A stretch of 64,000 bases of DNA from Ipomoea triloba (lineage: Eukaryota; Streptophyta; Magnoliopsida; Solanales; Convolvulaceae), in NCBI RefSeq assembly GCF_003576645.1, contig NC_044919.1, positions 19,546,563 to 19,610,562 of the forward strand, in the 5' to 3' direction. Shown here piece after piece: positions 23,076 to 34,074 of the stretch. Below the pieces are notes generated by a model, which did no database searches, had not been told where the DNA came from, and saw only the letters and a program-made list of their open reading frames with translations. The position numbers and the translations under genes are program-made. The stretch's first letter is position 1; each line of letters opens with the position of its first letter.

Positions 23076-24267
23076 AGATGATGATTGGAGGTTACTATTT
23101 CAAAATTTGGGAGTTACATGAGTTATGCATTCAAATTATTTTATCCATTAATCTTATTAATTGTGACTTAATGAGGTGATGAGGGCTAGTCAATTTATTC
23201 CTTGCTTCTTCCTCCTCATTTTGGCCGGAAACTATACTCAATAAAGGAGAAACATTTCTTTTCTTTTGCTTTATATTCTTCTCCATTGCCGTCCATTTTT
23301 AATTAAAAAAAAACAAATTATATCATCTTCTTATTTCTTCAAGAGTTGGAATCATCCCTAAGCCTATAGGAGATATTGAACCTTTGAAGGTTTAAGAGAA
23401 ATATTAGAAGAATTAAGTCATCCAAGTAAGTGGATTTTAACCTTCATTACTTTGCCCTATTTGATTTTAAAAATCATTTATATTTTGTTCGGTTGATGAT
23501 TATGAAAATTTTGGTTCCTATAATGCTAAAATTTTCCTATGTGACAAGTTGGTGGAATGTGTGTGATTTTGTACAATCACTGGTATGAGAGTTTATATAC
23601 CAAGAAAATTCTTCATTTGATGTTGATGTATGTAGGTATGTATATGTAATTAAGTATGGCCGCATAAAAAAATAATAGGAACAATTTATATATGTAGCTA
23701 TTTCTGAACGTATGTGTGTATATATATATATATTAAAAAAACATATATGTATATTTTTGTTTGTGCTGTTTAGTTGTTTTAAATAAATAAATAATAACAA
23801 TAATAATAATATATATGTTTTCGTATCATATATGTGAAAGGGAAAAAAAATTATATTTCTATATTATATAATGTACAAAACTAATTGTTTGCATAATCTG
23901 TACGCATATAAATTTCATTTAAAAGAAATGGTATGTATATGTTCAGTGCATATGATTTTAAAAAAATTATTATATTTGATTATTATTACGTAAGGTTGAT
24001 AATATATATTTAATCCGTGTATTTGTGAATAGAGATATATTCATATGTGTATATTATGAGCATATTTGGGCATATGAGTTGTTTGGTGATAAATGATTAT
24101 TTCACAAGATTTTGTTGGAGAAATTTTAATGACTTAATCACATTTTTTAAAAAATTTGGAAATTAGGTAATAAGTGTAACTAAGGATTTGATAATTGGGA
24201 AAATGATTTTGGAGCCTAAGGGCCATGTTTTAAAATTTAGGGAAATCATTTCATGAACTTATGGAAG

Positions 24268-24482
24268 ATATGGATTGTTCCCTTTTGCGGGATATGGATT
24301 GTTCCCTTTATGCGATATGGATTGTTCCCTTTATGGGATATGGAATTGTTCCCTTTGCGGGATATGGATTGTTCCCTTTACGGGATATGGATTGTTCCCT
24401 TTATGGGATATGGAATGTTCCCTTTACGGGATATGATTTGTTCCTTTGCGGGATATCGTTTGTTCTCTTTTCGGGATATTGT
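24268..24482 (+). repeat. 27-bp LTR minisatellite, GATATGGATTGTTCCC units
   Basis: About eight units with core GGGATATGGATTGTTCCCTT and variable spacers (TTGCG, TATGCG, TACG). They lie about 390 bp from the LTR 3' end. Short ORFs over it are artefacts of the repeat. Confidence 0.85.
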
Positions 24483-24871
24483 TCTTCCATAAGCGCATTT
24501 ACTTAAATTATTAATTTACTATAAAAATATATATGTGATTTTCGGAATGGTTGAGAGATTAAGTTTTGGTGGTTAATGTTTTAGAAAATTTCAATTGTGA
24601 AAATTAATATCTTATATTTAATGTATGTTTTCGGGCAAAGTAAACCCTTACTTAGCAAGTGTTGCTAACCCATTACTTTCTTGTTGTGTTTTGAAATCTC
24701 TATTTGAGTAACAGGAAATGTATGATGTGATTTGCTGTGAGAGTGCGGTAGACCGAGATCCCGAGGACTATCCAGGCTTAAAAAGTAATTATGTAATAGA
24801 GGAATGTTTATGTTATTTTAATAAAGACTTGTGAATTAAGGAAATTTGGTTATGAAAATTGGGGTGTTACA

Positions 24872-24876
24872 AGCAG
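24872..24876. repeat. Target-site duplication AGCAG (right)
   Basis: Matches 11857-11861. Confidence 0.93.
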
Positions 24877-24946
24877 CCCAACACCAAAGGTGATGCATCT
24901 CTTATGATTATCAATGTCAGTAAATGGGACAAAAACCAGATTATAC

Positions 24947-25074
24947 CTACATAAGGAAAAACACAGAAAAAAAAAACAGTTAACACAATAACATGTCTCA
25001 GAACACACCATATAGCATTGAATAATACACCACTATTCAATACAAAATGCACAAACAAAAAACAGATTACTAAC
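24947..25074 (-). other. Intron of the FRS/MULE pseudogene
   Basis: On the minus strand the donor is AG|GTTAGTAATC, a T-rich tract precedes the acceptor, and the acceptor is TTATGTAG|G. Removing it joins DSTYRTNR to YNLVFVPF in frame, as expected for the family. Confidence 0.82.
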
Positions 25075-25830
25075 CTATTAGTACGATATGTAGAATCAAA
25101 CGAAACAACATCTCCAAACAAAGAAAAGTTCTTCCTTGATACTGCGTCCGCCAAGAAGACCCTTGAGAGCTGGTTAGCCTCATCAACATCATATTCAAAC
25201 CCAAATGCTTCGCACAATTCACGCCCTTTAAACAGCGTATCTATGAACAATTGAGCATCACCATTCAAAATGTAAGCCATTAAATCACGTTTGAAATTTT
25301 GAAAGTCCACACTTGTAGCCCCCACATTAGAATACTCACTAACAATCTCCTTGAATAACCTATACGACCGAGTAGGGCCAATGTTTGCCCGAACACAACT
25401 TGCAACGAAAATTTGATGTCCAACATCAAGATTGCGATTGACTTTTAAAAACTGCTTAGCAATAGATGAACATATCGAATGGGTATGCCGTTCCTCAAAA
25501 AAATGCACAGAATAACAACTTTTCGGTATGAATTTAAAAACCACCTTAGCCTTACACCCAACCCTACTTGTTAACCTCCGCCTCTTCGCATCACTACAAT
25601 TGCTATGCTTGAACCCCTCACGACTACATACAACATGCTTCAACACAATATCACCATCTCTACCCCCTTCGAGTTGTGCTCTGCCTACAGTCAAAACCAA
25701 CAGAGCCAACATATTGTTTATAAAAACCAAAAGCACTATCCAAGGAATCAAACTGTTGCTCGAGATGAGGCTTCAACTGTTGGCACAAATTGGACGCCAA
25801 TACTTAGTCATACCGGGTGATATTTCCATA

Positions 25831-26352
25831 TCACAAGAACTGTCTTCTACACCAATGTCCGTGGAATAACCTTCCTCACAAACCCCACTAGCAGAATTTA
25901 TATTCACACCTACACCATTGTCAAATAAAATGCACCAGTGTGCAGATCAAATCACACCAGTAACCAAAATAAACAAAAATGCAACTGCTCTCTTAAAACG
26001 CAAATAAAAATGCACCAACATACCTATTAAAACACACCATGCAACGTACTAATATGCACTAGTTCTCAGACCACAACGTACCTATTAAACCACCACAGTT
26101 CACTACTAAAATACACCATACCACATACAAAACACACCACAACGTCACCACGAACAAACAACATAAAGACCATCGTCATCACACATCACCGTCGCCGGAA
26201 AACCGCCATTACAACAAATACATCAATTATTCCAAAAAACAATCAACATATAATAACAAATTCAAACTATCTAAATCAAGATTTTTTAAATTTAACACTG
26301 GAACACAAAATATACCAGTATCCATAGTTCCACACTGCGACTAGCTCCAATT
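25831..26352. other. Upstream region of the FRS pseudogene with NCACCA repeats
   Basis: From 25925 to 26140 the motif AAAANNCACCA appears about every 20-40 bp (for example AAAATGCACCAG, AAAACACACCA, AAAATACACCA). The flank continues at 41234-41416 on the other side of the copia insertion. It could be the subterminal repeat region of a MULE, or the promoter region. Confidence 0.5.
26348..26352. repeat. Target-site duplication CAATT (left)
   Basis: Directly precedes TGTTAGGAACA. The same five bases follow the far LTR at 41234-41238. Confidence 0.93.
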
Positions 26353-26640
26353 TGTTAGGAACATAATGTATTAGGTTTTGATGATACCAAAAATGTAATT
26401 TAGAATCCCCTAAAGTCTCGAAAGATAGGAATCAATGTAAGTTCGACAAGTAAACTAAGAGCGAAAATACAACCGGGTAACTTGAGCTCAACTCGGAAAA
26501 TATTTAAGCTTGAGGTAAACTTGTATGAACATCTTAGAAGACTCGTGTTGTAATTTCATAGATAGATCAGTAGAAGGCACGAGACGACACTGGAGGAATA
26601 AGGGTCTGCGAGACATCAACTAAGTCTCGAGACATAAGCA

Positions 26641-26845
26641 GAGTTCGAGAGGTAGTACCTCTCGATACAACAATCCAGTTCGAGACATAAGCAGAATTCG
26701 AGAGGTAGGACCTCTCGATATAACAATCCAGTTCGAGACATAAGCAGAATTCGAGAGGTAGGACCTCTCGATACAACAATCCAGTTCGAGACATAAGCAG
26801 AGTTCGAGAGGTAGGACCTCTCGATACAACAATCCAGTTCAAGAC
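26641..26845 (+). repeat. 54-bp LTR repeat containing a perfect hairpin
   Basis: Four units. Three hold TCGAGAGGT-AGG-ACCTCTCGA (9-bp arms, 3-base loop) and one has AGT in the loop. Each is joined by CAATCCAGTTCGAGACATAA. The 3' LTR has only a decayed remnant near 39815-39880, so the array expanded or collapsed after insertion, or was lost in one LTR. Confidence 0.85.
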
Positions 26846-27267
26846 ATCATCTTTGGTCTCGATAAACTGACACTTCTCCAAAAGTTTAAATGACAGTCAG
26901 GAAGCATGAATAAAGTTTGGAGAAGAAGAATATCATGGAGATAAAATATTAAGGAGGTGCCAGAAGTGGATGCCACATCAGAATTCCACAACAAACGGAT
27001 AGAAGGTGCACTAATCCAAAGTCAGTCTTATTCCCTAAAACGAGGATCAATGGGAATTTAAAAAGAGTAACTTTTACAAAAAGTAGCAAGTGGAGCATGG
27101 ACTCAAGAAAGTGGATTATGGAATATCCACTACCAAACAAAAGGTTCAAGTTACAAGACCACCACTCCATGAAAAACGCTGAAAAGATGCAAGTCCCATA
27201 CACAGCATGGGAGACATATTTCAAACGGAATAATTTTCCCTCCAACGGAATTATTCCTTTACTCTCA

Positions 27268-27275
27268 TATAAAAA
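27268..27275 (+). promoter_or_regulatory. TATA box of Sirevirus-like LTR
   Basis: TATAAAAA in CTCATATAAAAAGGACG, conserved at 40298-40305 in the 3' LTR. Confidence 0.6.
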
Positions 27276-28031
27276 GGACGTGAAGACACAGATCAAAAAA
27301 GGAGACGAGGGGAAATTTTCGTAAGAGATCGGTTCGATTCGAAAATCTTAAGAGGTGTCTATTTCAAACGTTCAAGTGCCTGAGCTCAATCCGGAATATC
27401 ATCCTGATATTCAAAATAGCGAGAAAACACATCTTAGTGTTTGAGAGAGTTACAAAGCTTAAACTGCTATACATCTAGAAGGTGACCGAAGCTGCTCTAC
27501 ATCGAAGTTGATTCAACGATAGCTTTTGGTCAGATTGGAGCTTGTTACATTCAATTGTGACAACCAAAGGTCCTTGCTTTGGATTAAGCAAGAAGAGGCG
27601 GAGTAACCTGGCAGCTGTCTAGTGAAGATCCTGAGGCTTGAGGCGGGCTTGGTGATCAAAGCTCAAGTGCTCGAGAGGTGGAGTAACTGGAAGCGGGGAG
27701 AAAAACCTGAGGAGAGGCGGAGTAACCTGGGAGCTGTCTTGTGAAGATCCTGAGGCTTGAGGCGGGCTTGGTGATCAAAGCTCAAGTGCTCGATAGGTGG
27801 AGTAACAAGAAGCGGGGCAAAAAACCTGAGGCTTGAGGCGGGCTTCATGATCAAAGCTCAAGTGCTCGATATTGTACTAAAAAGGGAAGTTTTAGTGCAA
27901 TCCTTCCAGGGAGTTTCTGGAAGAAGAGTGGACGTAGGCGGGTTGGCCGAACCACTTAAAAATCTCTCTCGCATTTACTTTCTGTATTTATCTCTCGCTA
28001 ACCTCTCGATTGCACTGCATATAAACACACC

Positions 28032-28396
28032 TCTCGAACTAACTCAAACTCATGCTAACTAAAAGGGGATAACTTTTCCGCTGCGCATAAAACTTTGTTT
28101 TCACCTCGTGAGGTATCGAACCTAAACATCCTGAGTTCAATACACACGAGAGGTCGAAAAGATTTGCAAAATCTTATACAAGTCTATTCACCCCCCCTCT
28201 AGACTTGTACCCCATCCCCTTGGGNTCTCGAACTAACTCAAACTCGTGCTAACTAAAAGGGGATAACATTTCCGCTGCGCATAAAACTTTGTCTTCACCT
28301 CGTGAGGTATCGAACCTAAACATCCTGAGTTCAATACACACGAGAGGTCGAAAAGATTTGCAAAATCTTATACAAGTCTATTCACCCCCCCTTGGG
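28032..28396. repeat. Tandem duplication across N at 28225
   Basis: 28032-28224 recurs from 28226 in the same order. The first copy contains TCTAGACTTGTACCCCATCC, which is present in the 3' LTR. The second copy lacks it but joins directly to the PBS. A contig-end overlap that was not merged is likely. Confidence 0.8.
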
Positions 28397-28405
28397 ACCA
28401 ACAAT

Positions 28406-28417
28406 TGGTATCAGAGC
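28406..28417 (+). other. Primer-binding site (initiator tRNA-Met)
   Basis: TGGTATCAGAGC starts three bases after the 5' LTR. Confidence 0.92.
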
Positions 28418-28514
28418 GAGTTCTCTGATCGATATAAACCTCTGTTTATATTGCCTAGAGATCCTTCTTTGAAAAACTCTTTAAAATCCTTCAAAGCACG
28501 AGATAATTTTTAAA

Positions 28515-30752
28515 ATGGATAGCATGTTGTCGAGACATCTCCTTTTTGATCTTAGCAGGTTCGATGACTGGAAAACACGCATGCTTGCGTATCTATCAGC
28601 CCTCCATGATGAGATGGCCGAAGTTATAACATCTGGACCAGTCAAGATCATGATGGTAAACACGGCTGCTGAGCAAACCAGGGATACACCAAAGTATGTC
28701 CCAAAACCTAGGGAAGAATGGACAAGTGATGATAGGAAGAGAAACAACCTGGACAACATTGCCAAGGATATTCTCTTCAGAGCTATAGACGAAACCATCT
28801 TCCCAAAAGTAAGAAAGTGCAAAACGGTGAAAGAGGTATGGGATACTTTGATGTTAATTGGTGAAGGTGACGAACAGGAAAAGGAGAACAAGCTCACCGT
28901 GGCCATGAAGAAGTTCGAGGACTTCAAGATGAAGCCAGGGGAGAGCATCGACAGCATGGAATCTCGGTTCATGAAGCTATCAATAGAGATCAGTGATCTC
29001 GAGAAGGAGATTCCACAAAAGGAGCTAAACCTGAAGGTCTTACGAGGCCTTACCAAGGAGTGGGAAATGAAGGTGATCACAATGCGTGATCACAGGGATT
29101 TGAAGAACACCACAACCGACCAACTTTTCAGAGATCTCAAAGCCTTCGAATTTGAGATGCTTCCGAGAGATGAGGACGTGGTGGACAGACGGAATGTGGC
29201 ACTGGTTGCTGATCAACCATCCACCTCTTCAAGGTCAGATCCTAATCCCACTAATATGTTATCTGACGAACAGCTTGCTCTCTTCATGAGGAAATTCAGG
29301 AAATTCATGAGGAAGTCAACGGAGAGCAACACAAGTTCACCTTCCTCCTCAAGAAGGAACAATGAGAAACATTCATCCAGAAGGATAGAGGAGGAAAATC
29401 AGGGTCTCTGCTACAACTGCAGGAGACCAGGGCACTTCAAGGCTGAATATCCTTACCCTATGGTAAGTAAGTATCAAGGCCAAGAAGGCAGGGATTCCAG
29501 GAAAAATGAGGAATTCAAAGAGAAGCCAGCACAAAGTGGCTTCAAGGGAGATTCAAAGAAACATCTGCGCAGAAAGGCGCTTGTTGCTGAGGAACTCGAG
29601 AGATCAATCGAGGAGTCCGAGACATCGAGCTCCAGTGAAGGAAGCAGCAGCTTAGAAGATGAGAGGGGACTCATCTGCTTATACACCGAGGAAGAAGAGG
29701 ATCAATGTCTAATGGCCATTGACAATGAGGTAACCTCTACTTCCACATCTCGCTGCTCTACCTCTACCTCTCGATGTTCTTCGTTCGGAAGCGATGAAGA
29801 TCCCTTTGAGATGCTTGAAACACTTAAAAGGGATCTCGGTATCGCTAACAGCACTCATGCCAAAATCCGTGAAGAAAACAGCAAGCTAACCGCTGAAAGA
29901 GATATGCTTAAGAATGTCTCGAAAAAGAATTTGGAGCTAACTCTCAAAGTAAGTGAGTTAGAAGCCAAAGTAATCCTACTGGCTGAAGAGTGCAAAGCTC
30001 GAGAGACCAGAGAGCTTAATCTTAGAAAGGTCATAGCATCATACACTAATTCCTCCAAAGCTATGGAGAAAATGGTAAATGATCACAGACCTACTAGTGA
30101 TAGAACCGGTCTAAGGTTCCGTCAAGACTATCTCTCGAGAGATAAACAGACCAATGGTTTGGGAACTTCAAATAATGGAGGATCTCAACCCAAACCAAAC
30201 AAAGGTCATAAAAGACCAACAGAAAAGACCAGAGTAGCTGTTCATAAACCGTCCCTATACACCAGCAATGGAAAGTATAGGAAAGCTACGAAGAATGGCC
30301 GGGTAGACAATATCGAGAGATCACCTTGCTATCTCTCGCAAGGCCATTCCAAGTACAAAAGGAGCTACATTCCATATAATGCGCCTCAAGGCAAATATGG
30401 AAGGTCTGAGATCCACAGAGTTAGGAACTCACGGATGGAGAAAGGCAGACTCTATCCATCTAGTGAGAATTGGTCATCGAATCATAATTTCTGGAAGAAA
30501 CCTCACTTTCAGCAATTTCACATGACCAAACAGCGTATGAAAGACATGGTGCATAAGCCGATCGAAAAGTCTATACCTAAGTTGATTTATGCACCAAAGA
30601 GGCCCAAAACCTTTGCTAGCATTCCTTATGATTATCAAACGTATAATGGCTACATTGCACCTAGGCCCGGAGTAATGGGTCCAAGGTATAAATGGATGCC
30701 TAAACTTACTAACCAACCAGGACCCAAAGTTTGGGTACCTAAATCTGCTTGA
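28515..30752 (+). CDS. gag: Gag polyprotein of Sirevirus-like element
   Basis: A 745-codon intact frame about 100 nt after the PBS. Residues about 10-240 are a copia Gag/UBN2-type region ([20 protein letters not shown], later [18 protein letters not shown]). The zinc knuckle near 298-312 reads [14 protein letters not shown], so the last Cys of CX2CX4HX4C is replaced by Tyr. A Ser-rich acidic region and a coiled-coil section (about 440-520) follow. The basic C-terminal part (about 560-745) contains [10 protein letters not shown] and many YKR/KY motifs. The stop is TGA at 30750-30752, and pol continues in the -1 frame with only a few bases of overlap. Confidence 0.92.
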   Translation: MDSMLSRHLLFDLSRFDDWKTRMLAYLSALHDEMAEVITSGPVKIMMVNTAAEQTRDTPKYVPKPREEWTSDDRKRNNLDNIAKDILFRAIDETIFPKVRKCKTVKEVWDTLMLIGEGDEQEKENKLTVAMKKFEDFKMKPGESIDSMESRFMKLSIEISDLEKEIPQKELNLKVLRGLTKEWEMKVITMRDHRDLKNTTTDQLFRDLKAFEFEMLPRDEDVVDRRNVALVADQPSTSSRSDPNPTNMLSDEQLALFMRKFRKFMRKSTESNTSSPSSSRRNNEKHSSRRIEEENQGLCYNCRRPGHFKAEYPYPMVSKYQGQEGRDSRKNEEFKEKPAQSGFKGDSKKHLRRKALVAEELERSIEESETSSSSEGSSSLEDERGLICLYTEEEEDQCLMAIDNEVTSTSTSRCSTSTSRCSSFGSDEDPFEMLETLKRDLGIANSTHAKIREENSKLTAERDMLKNVSKKNLELTLKVSELEAKVILLAEECKARETRELNLRKVIASYTNSSKAMEKMVNDHRPTSDRTGLRFRQDYLSRDKQTNGLGTSNNGGSQPKPNKGHKRPTEKTRVAVHKPSLYTSNGKYRKATKNGRVDNIERSPCYLSQGHSKYKRSYIPYNAPQGKYGRSEIHRVRNSRMEKGRLYPSSENWSSNHNFWKKPHFQQFHMTKQRMKDMVHKPIEKSIPKLIYAPKRPKTFASIPYDYQTYNGYIAPRPGVMGPRYKWMPKLTNQPGPKVWVPKSA

Positions 30753-33700
30753 TCTGCTTGCAGGACACCAGGGACATATGGTTCATTGACAGTGGATGTT
30801 CGAGACATATGACGGGAAACTTAACACTACTAGAGAACATCCATCCTATCGAAGGTCCCTCGGTGACATTTGGAGACAACGAGAAGAAAGGTCGCACAAA
30901 GGCTGTCGGTGAAGTTCATAAGAATGAATTGGTGATCAAGGGGGTATCCTACGTTGAGGGGCTCAAATTTAACCTCCTTAGCACAAGCCAGTTCTGTGAC
31001 AAGGGCTACAGAGTAATCTTCACCAAAGGCAAGTGCCAAATCATACAAGAGGAATCTCTCGATGTCGTCCTGGAAGCAGCAAGGAAAGGAAACATGTACA
31101 TAGTGGATTGGAGATCTGCCAAACCATCCCTATGTATGCTGGCAAGGAGCAAGGAAGACTTATGCTGGGATTGGCACAATAAGCTTAGCCATCTGAACTT
31201 CAAAACTATCAACAAGCTTACTAAGAGGAATCTTGTGGAAGGACTGCCCAAAGCTACGTTTCGAAAAGACAAGATTTGTGAGGCATGTCAACGTTGCAAA
31301 CAGACCAAATCCTCTTTCAAAGCCAAAGCCGAGACATCATCTACTAGACCACTAAGTCTTTTCCATATGGACTTATTTGGCCCAGTAGACCCACCCAGCA
31401 TGAGAGGAAGAAAGTACACTCTTGTGGTAGTAGATGACTACACAAGATTCACCTGGACCGTGTTCTTAACCAAGAAAAGCGAGACAAAAGTTGCCCTGCC
31501 AAATCTTTTGAAGCAAGTTCAAGTTGAAAAGGATGTCTCGATACTAAAGATTCGGTCAGATCAAGGTGGAGAGTTCGTTAATCAAGTTATCGAGAGCTAC
31601 TGCAACGAGAACGGTATTCATCATCAGTTGTCAGCTGCTCAAACGCCTCAAAAGAACGGGGTAGCTGAAAGAAGAAACAGAACTCTCAAGGAAGCTGCAA
31701 GGACCATGCTCTCGCAAGCCAACATATCTCAAGGATTTTGGGCAGAAGCAATCAACACAGCGTGCTATACTCAAAATCGGTCCTTGATCGTGAAAGGAGT
31801 TGGAAAGACTCCATATGAGTTGTGGAATGGAAGAAAACCGAATGTAAGCTACTTCCACACATTCGGGTGCAAATGCTATGTCCACAACAATGGGAAGACT
31901 CAGCTAAGGACTTTTGATGAAAAGGCAGATGATGGAGTATTTCTGGGATACTCATCGACAAGTAAAGCATTCAGAGTCTTCAACAAGCAGAGATTGGTGG
32001 TTGAAGAATCCATACATGTTTCTTTTGATGATAGAGCATCGACATATCAACCATCAAAGCCAATGGAAGCAGCTGAGGAAGATCAGCCAGAGTCTATCGA
32101 GAGATCAAACTTACCTCTCGAAGACAAGCAGTCGATAGTTCGAGATGTAGCGGAACTCCAGTCAGAATCAGATGATGAAGAGTCTACAAAGAAGAAAGCT
32201 CCTGACTCAGTTGATCCAATCCAGATCATAGATGTTCAACCCACATCTCAACCTTCAACGGAAGTATCAACTGAGGAGCCACAACCCGACCTAAGATGGC
32301 TGAGAAGTCACCCTGCTGATCAAGTAATTGGAGATGTACGTGACAGAGTTCGGACCAGATCAGCATACAGAGAAAGCATGTTTGCTTGCTTTCTATCACA
32401 AATAGAGCCTAAGGTGATCGATGAGGCTCTATGTGATCCAGATTGGGTGCAAGCCATGCAAGAGGAACTTCATCAGTTTGAATGGAACGATGTTTGGGAA
32501 CTAGTTCCGAGACCTCATCATCAGAATGTCATTGGTACAAAGTGGGTTTTCAGAAACAAGATAAATGAGGATGGAGTTATTGTTAGGAACAAGGCCAGAC
32601 TTGTTGCCAAAGGCTATTGTCAGGAGGAAGGAATAGATTTTGATGAAACCTTCGCTCCAGTGGCACGTCTCGAAGCCATACGCATCTTTCTCGCATATGC
32701 CGCCTTCAAAGACTTTAAGGTATATCAAATGGATGTCAAGAGCGCTTTTCTGAACGGACTTCTCGAAGAAGAGGTGTACGTTGAACAACCTCCGGGTTTC
32801 TTGAAGGACGTGGGAGCTGACAAAGTATACAAATTAAAGAAGGCACTTTACGGCTTAAAACAAGCTCCGAGAGCTTGGTATGATACCTTATCCTCTTTTC
32901 TACTTCAGTGTGGGTTCACCAAAGGCCTAGTGGACAAAACATTGTTTAGAATTAAGGATGGGGATCACATCTTATTGGTGCAAATCTATGTGGACGATAT
33001 CATTTTTGGAAGCACCAATCCAAACTTGTGCGAGAAGTTCTCCAGATTGATGAAGGGGAAGTTCGAGATGAGTATGATGGGAGAGCTCAACTACTTCCTT
33101 GGATTACAAGTGAGACAGCTTAAGGAAGGTATCTTCATCAATCAGGAGAAATACACCAAGGATCTGCTTAGAAAATACAATATAGAAGGGAAATCCTCAG
33201 TCAAAGTACCCATGGGAACCTCTCTACGTATCGATGTCGACAGTGAAGGTCGAGAGGTCGATCAAACTACATATCGAGGTATCATCGGATCTCTTCTCTA
33301 TTTAACTGCTAGTAGACCAGATATATCCTTTGCAGTAGGTGTATGTGCTAGATTTCAGGCAAGTCCTAAGGAAAGTCACTTAAATGCATCTAAAAAGATC
33401 CTTAGATATCTCAAAGGTACGCAAAGTGTTGGACTTTGGTATTCGAGAGGTGGATCTTTTGAACTTATGGGTTATTCAGATGCAGACTTTGCCGGTTGTA
33501 AAATAGATCGAAAGAGCACATCAGGGACATGTCAGTTTCTAGGTGGAAGACTTGTCTNGGTACGCAAAGTGTTGGACTTTGGTATTCGAGAGGTGGATCT
33601 TTCGAACTTATGGGTTATTCAGATGCAGACTTTGCCGGTTGTAAAATAGATCGAAAGAGCACATCAGGGACATGTCAGTTTCTAGGTGGAAGACTTGTCT

Positions 33701-34074
33701 CATGGTTTAGCAAGAAACAGCATTCGATAGCTACAAGCACCGCTGCGGCAGAATATGTAGCAGCTGGAAGTTGCTGTGCTCAGGTTTTATGGATGAAGCA
33801 ACAACTACTGGATTATGGTGTTGAATGTAAAGAGGTTAAGATCATGTGTGACAACACCAGTGCTATAGCTATCACTCAGAATCCAGTATTACATTCAAGG
33901 ACAAAACACATTGATATCAAGTATCACTTCATCCGAGACCATGTTGAGAAAAAGGATATAACTTTGGAATATGTTGCAACTAAGGAGCAACTAGCAGATA
34001 TTTTCACAAAAGCGTTATGTGAAAATAGATTTTCTCAACTAAGGTTAGAATTGGGAATGATAGAATTGGGATGA
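30749..34074 (+). CDS. pol: Pol polyprotein: protease, integrase, RT, RNase H
   Basis: Read from the first open codon. Aspartic protease: [13 protein letters not shown] near residues 11-23. Integrase: HHCC zinc finger (HNKLSHLNF ... CEACQRC, about 143-190), then DDE core with HMDLFGP, SDQGGEF and the Glu in [28 protein letters not shown], then YVDDIIFG near 747-754. RNase [43 protein letters not shown], stop at 34074. The apparent break at 33558 is an N between two 142-bp copies (33416-33557 and 33559-33700), so it is probably an assembly error and the frame may be intact. Pol is in the -1 frame to gag with at most about 7 nt of shared open frame, so shifting or another mechanism would be needed. 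Confidence 0.93.
33416..33700. repeat. 142-bp tandem duplication across N at 33558
   Basis: 33416-33557 (RNase H region starting GGTACGCAAAGTGTTGG) recurs at 33559-33700 with one visible C/T difference. The domain would be duplicated and shifted, which no functional copia pol shows. Confidence 0.88.

Larger units (their letters stand above)
11862..24871 (+). mobile_element. Solo gypsy-type LTR carrying nested Helitron and copia insertions
   Basis: The outer ends are TGTGACACCC and GGGGTGTTACA, with TSD AGCAG. After subtracting the Helitron (12160-17967) and the copia element (18035-22763 plus one TSD copy), about 2.47 kb remains. That is the size of the gypsy LTRs elsewhere in the window. 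The LTR pieces are 11862-12159, 17968-18034 and 22764-24871. No coding region belongs to it. Its 3' part is related to 56340-56977, for example GTGAGAGTGCGGTAGACCGA. A (TA)n run and a 27-bp minisatellite lie in its right-hand piece. Confidence 0.88.
24872..25830 (-). pseudogene. FRS/FAR1-like MULE transposase, 5' part with intron
   Basis: Exon 1 encodes a FAR1-type DNA-binding domain: FYKQYVGSVGFDCRQSTTRR, a frame change, then GRDGDIVLKHVVCSREG, with Cys and His residues matching the WRKY-GCM1-like zinc fold. It continues through GCKAKVVFKF and FEERHTHS to the start of the transposase core, VVSFDSTYRTNR (first catalytic Asp). A 128-bp intron (25074-24947, GT at the donor, TATGTAG at the acceptor) follows. 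Exon 2 then reads YNLVFVPFTDIDNHK and runs to the AGCAG duplication. Breaks: an extra G in a G-run near 25675 shifts the frame, and the region before residue ASNLCQQLKPH is also out of frame. The rest lies at 10396-11861. Confidence 0.88.
26353..28403 (+). mobile_element. 5' LTR of Sirevirus-like element
   Basis: Starts TGTTAGGAACA, ends GGGACCAACA and is followed by the PBS. Apparent length is 2051 bp, but 28032-28224 is repeated after the N at 28225. Without this it is about 1.86 kb, against 1.70 kb for the 3' LTR. The rest of the difference is mostly the tandem palindromic repeat at 26641-26840. Confidence 0.93.

Noticed and set aside
24253..24506. Two overlapping ORFs with MDCSLYGIWIVPF-like repeats
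   Set aside because: They are translations of the 27-bp LTR minisatellite in two frames.
10396..25830. Intact host FAR1/FHY3-type light-signalling gene
   Set aside because: At least two frameshifts, one in-frame stop and a large LTR insertion are present, so it cannot encode the protein.
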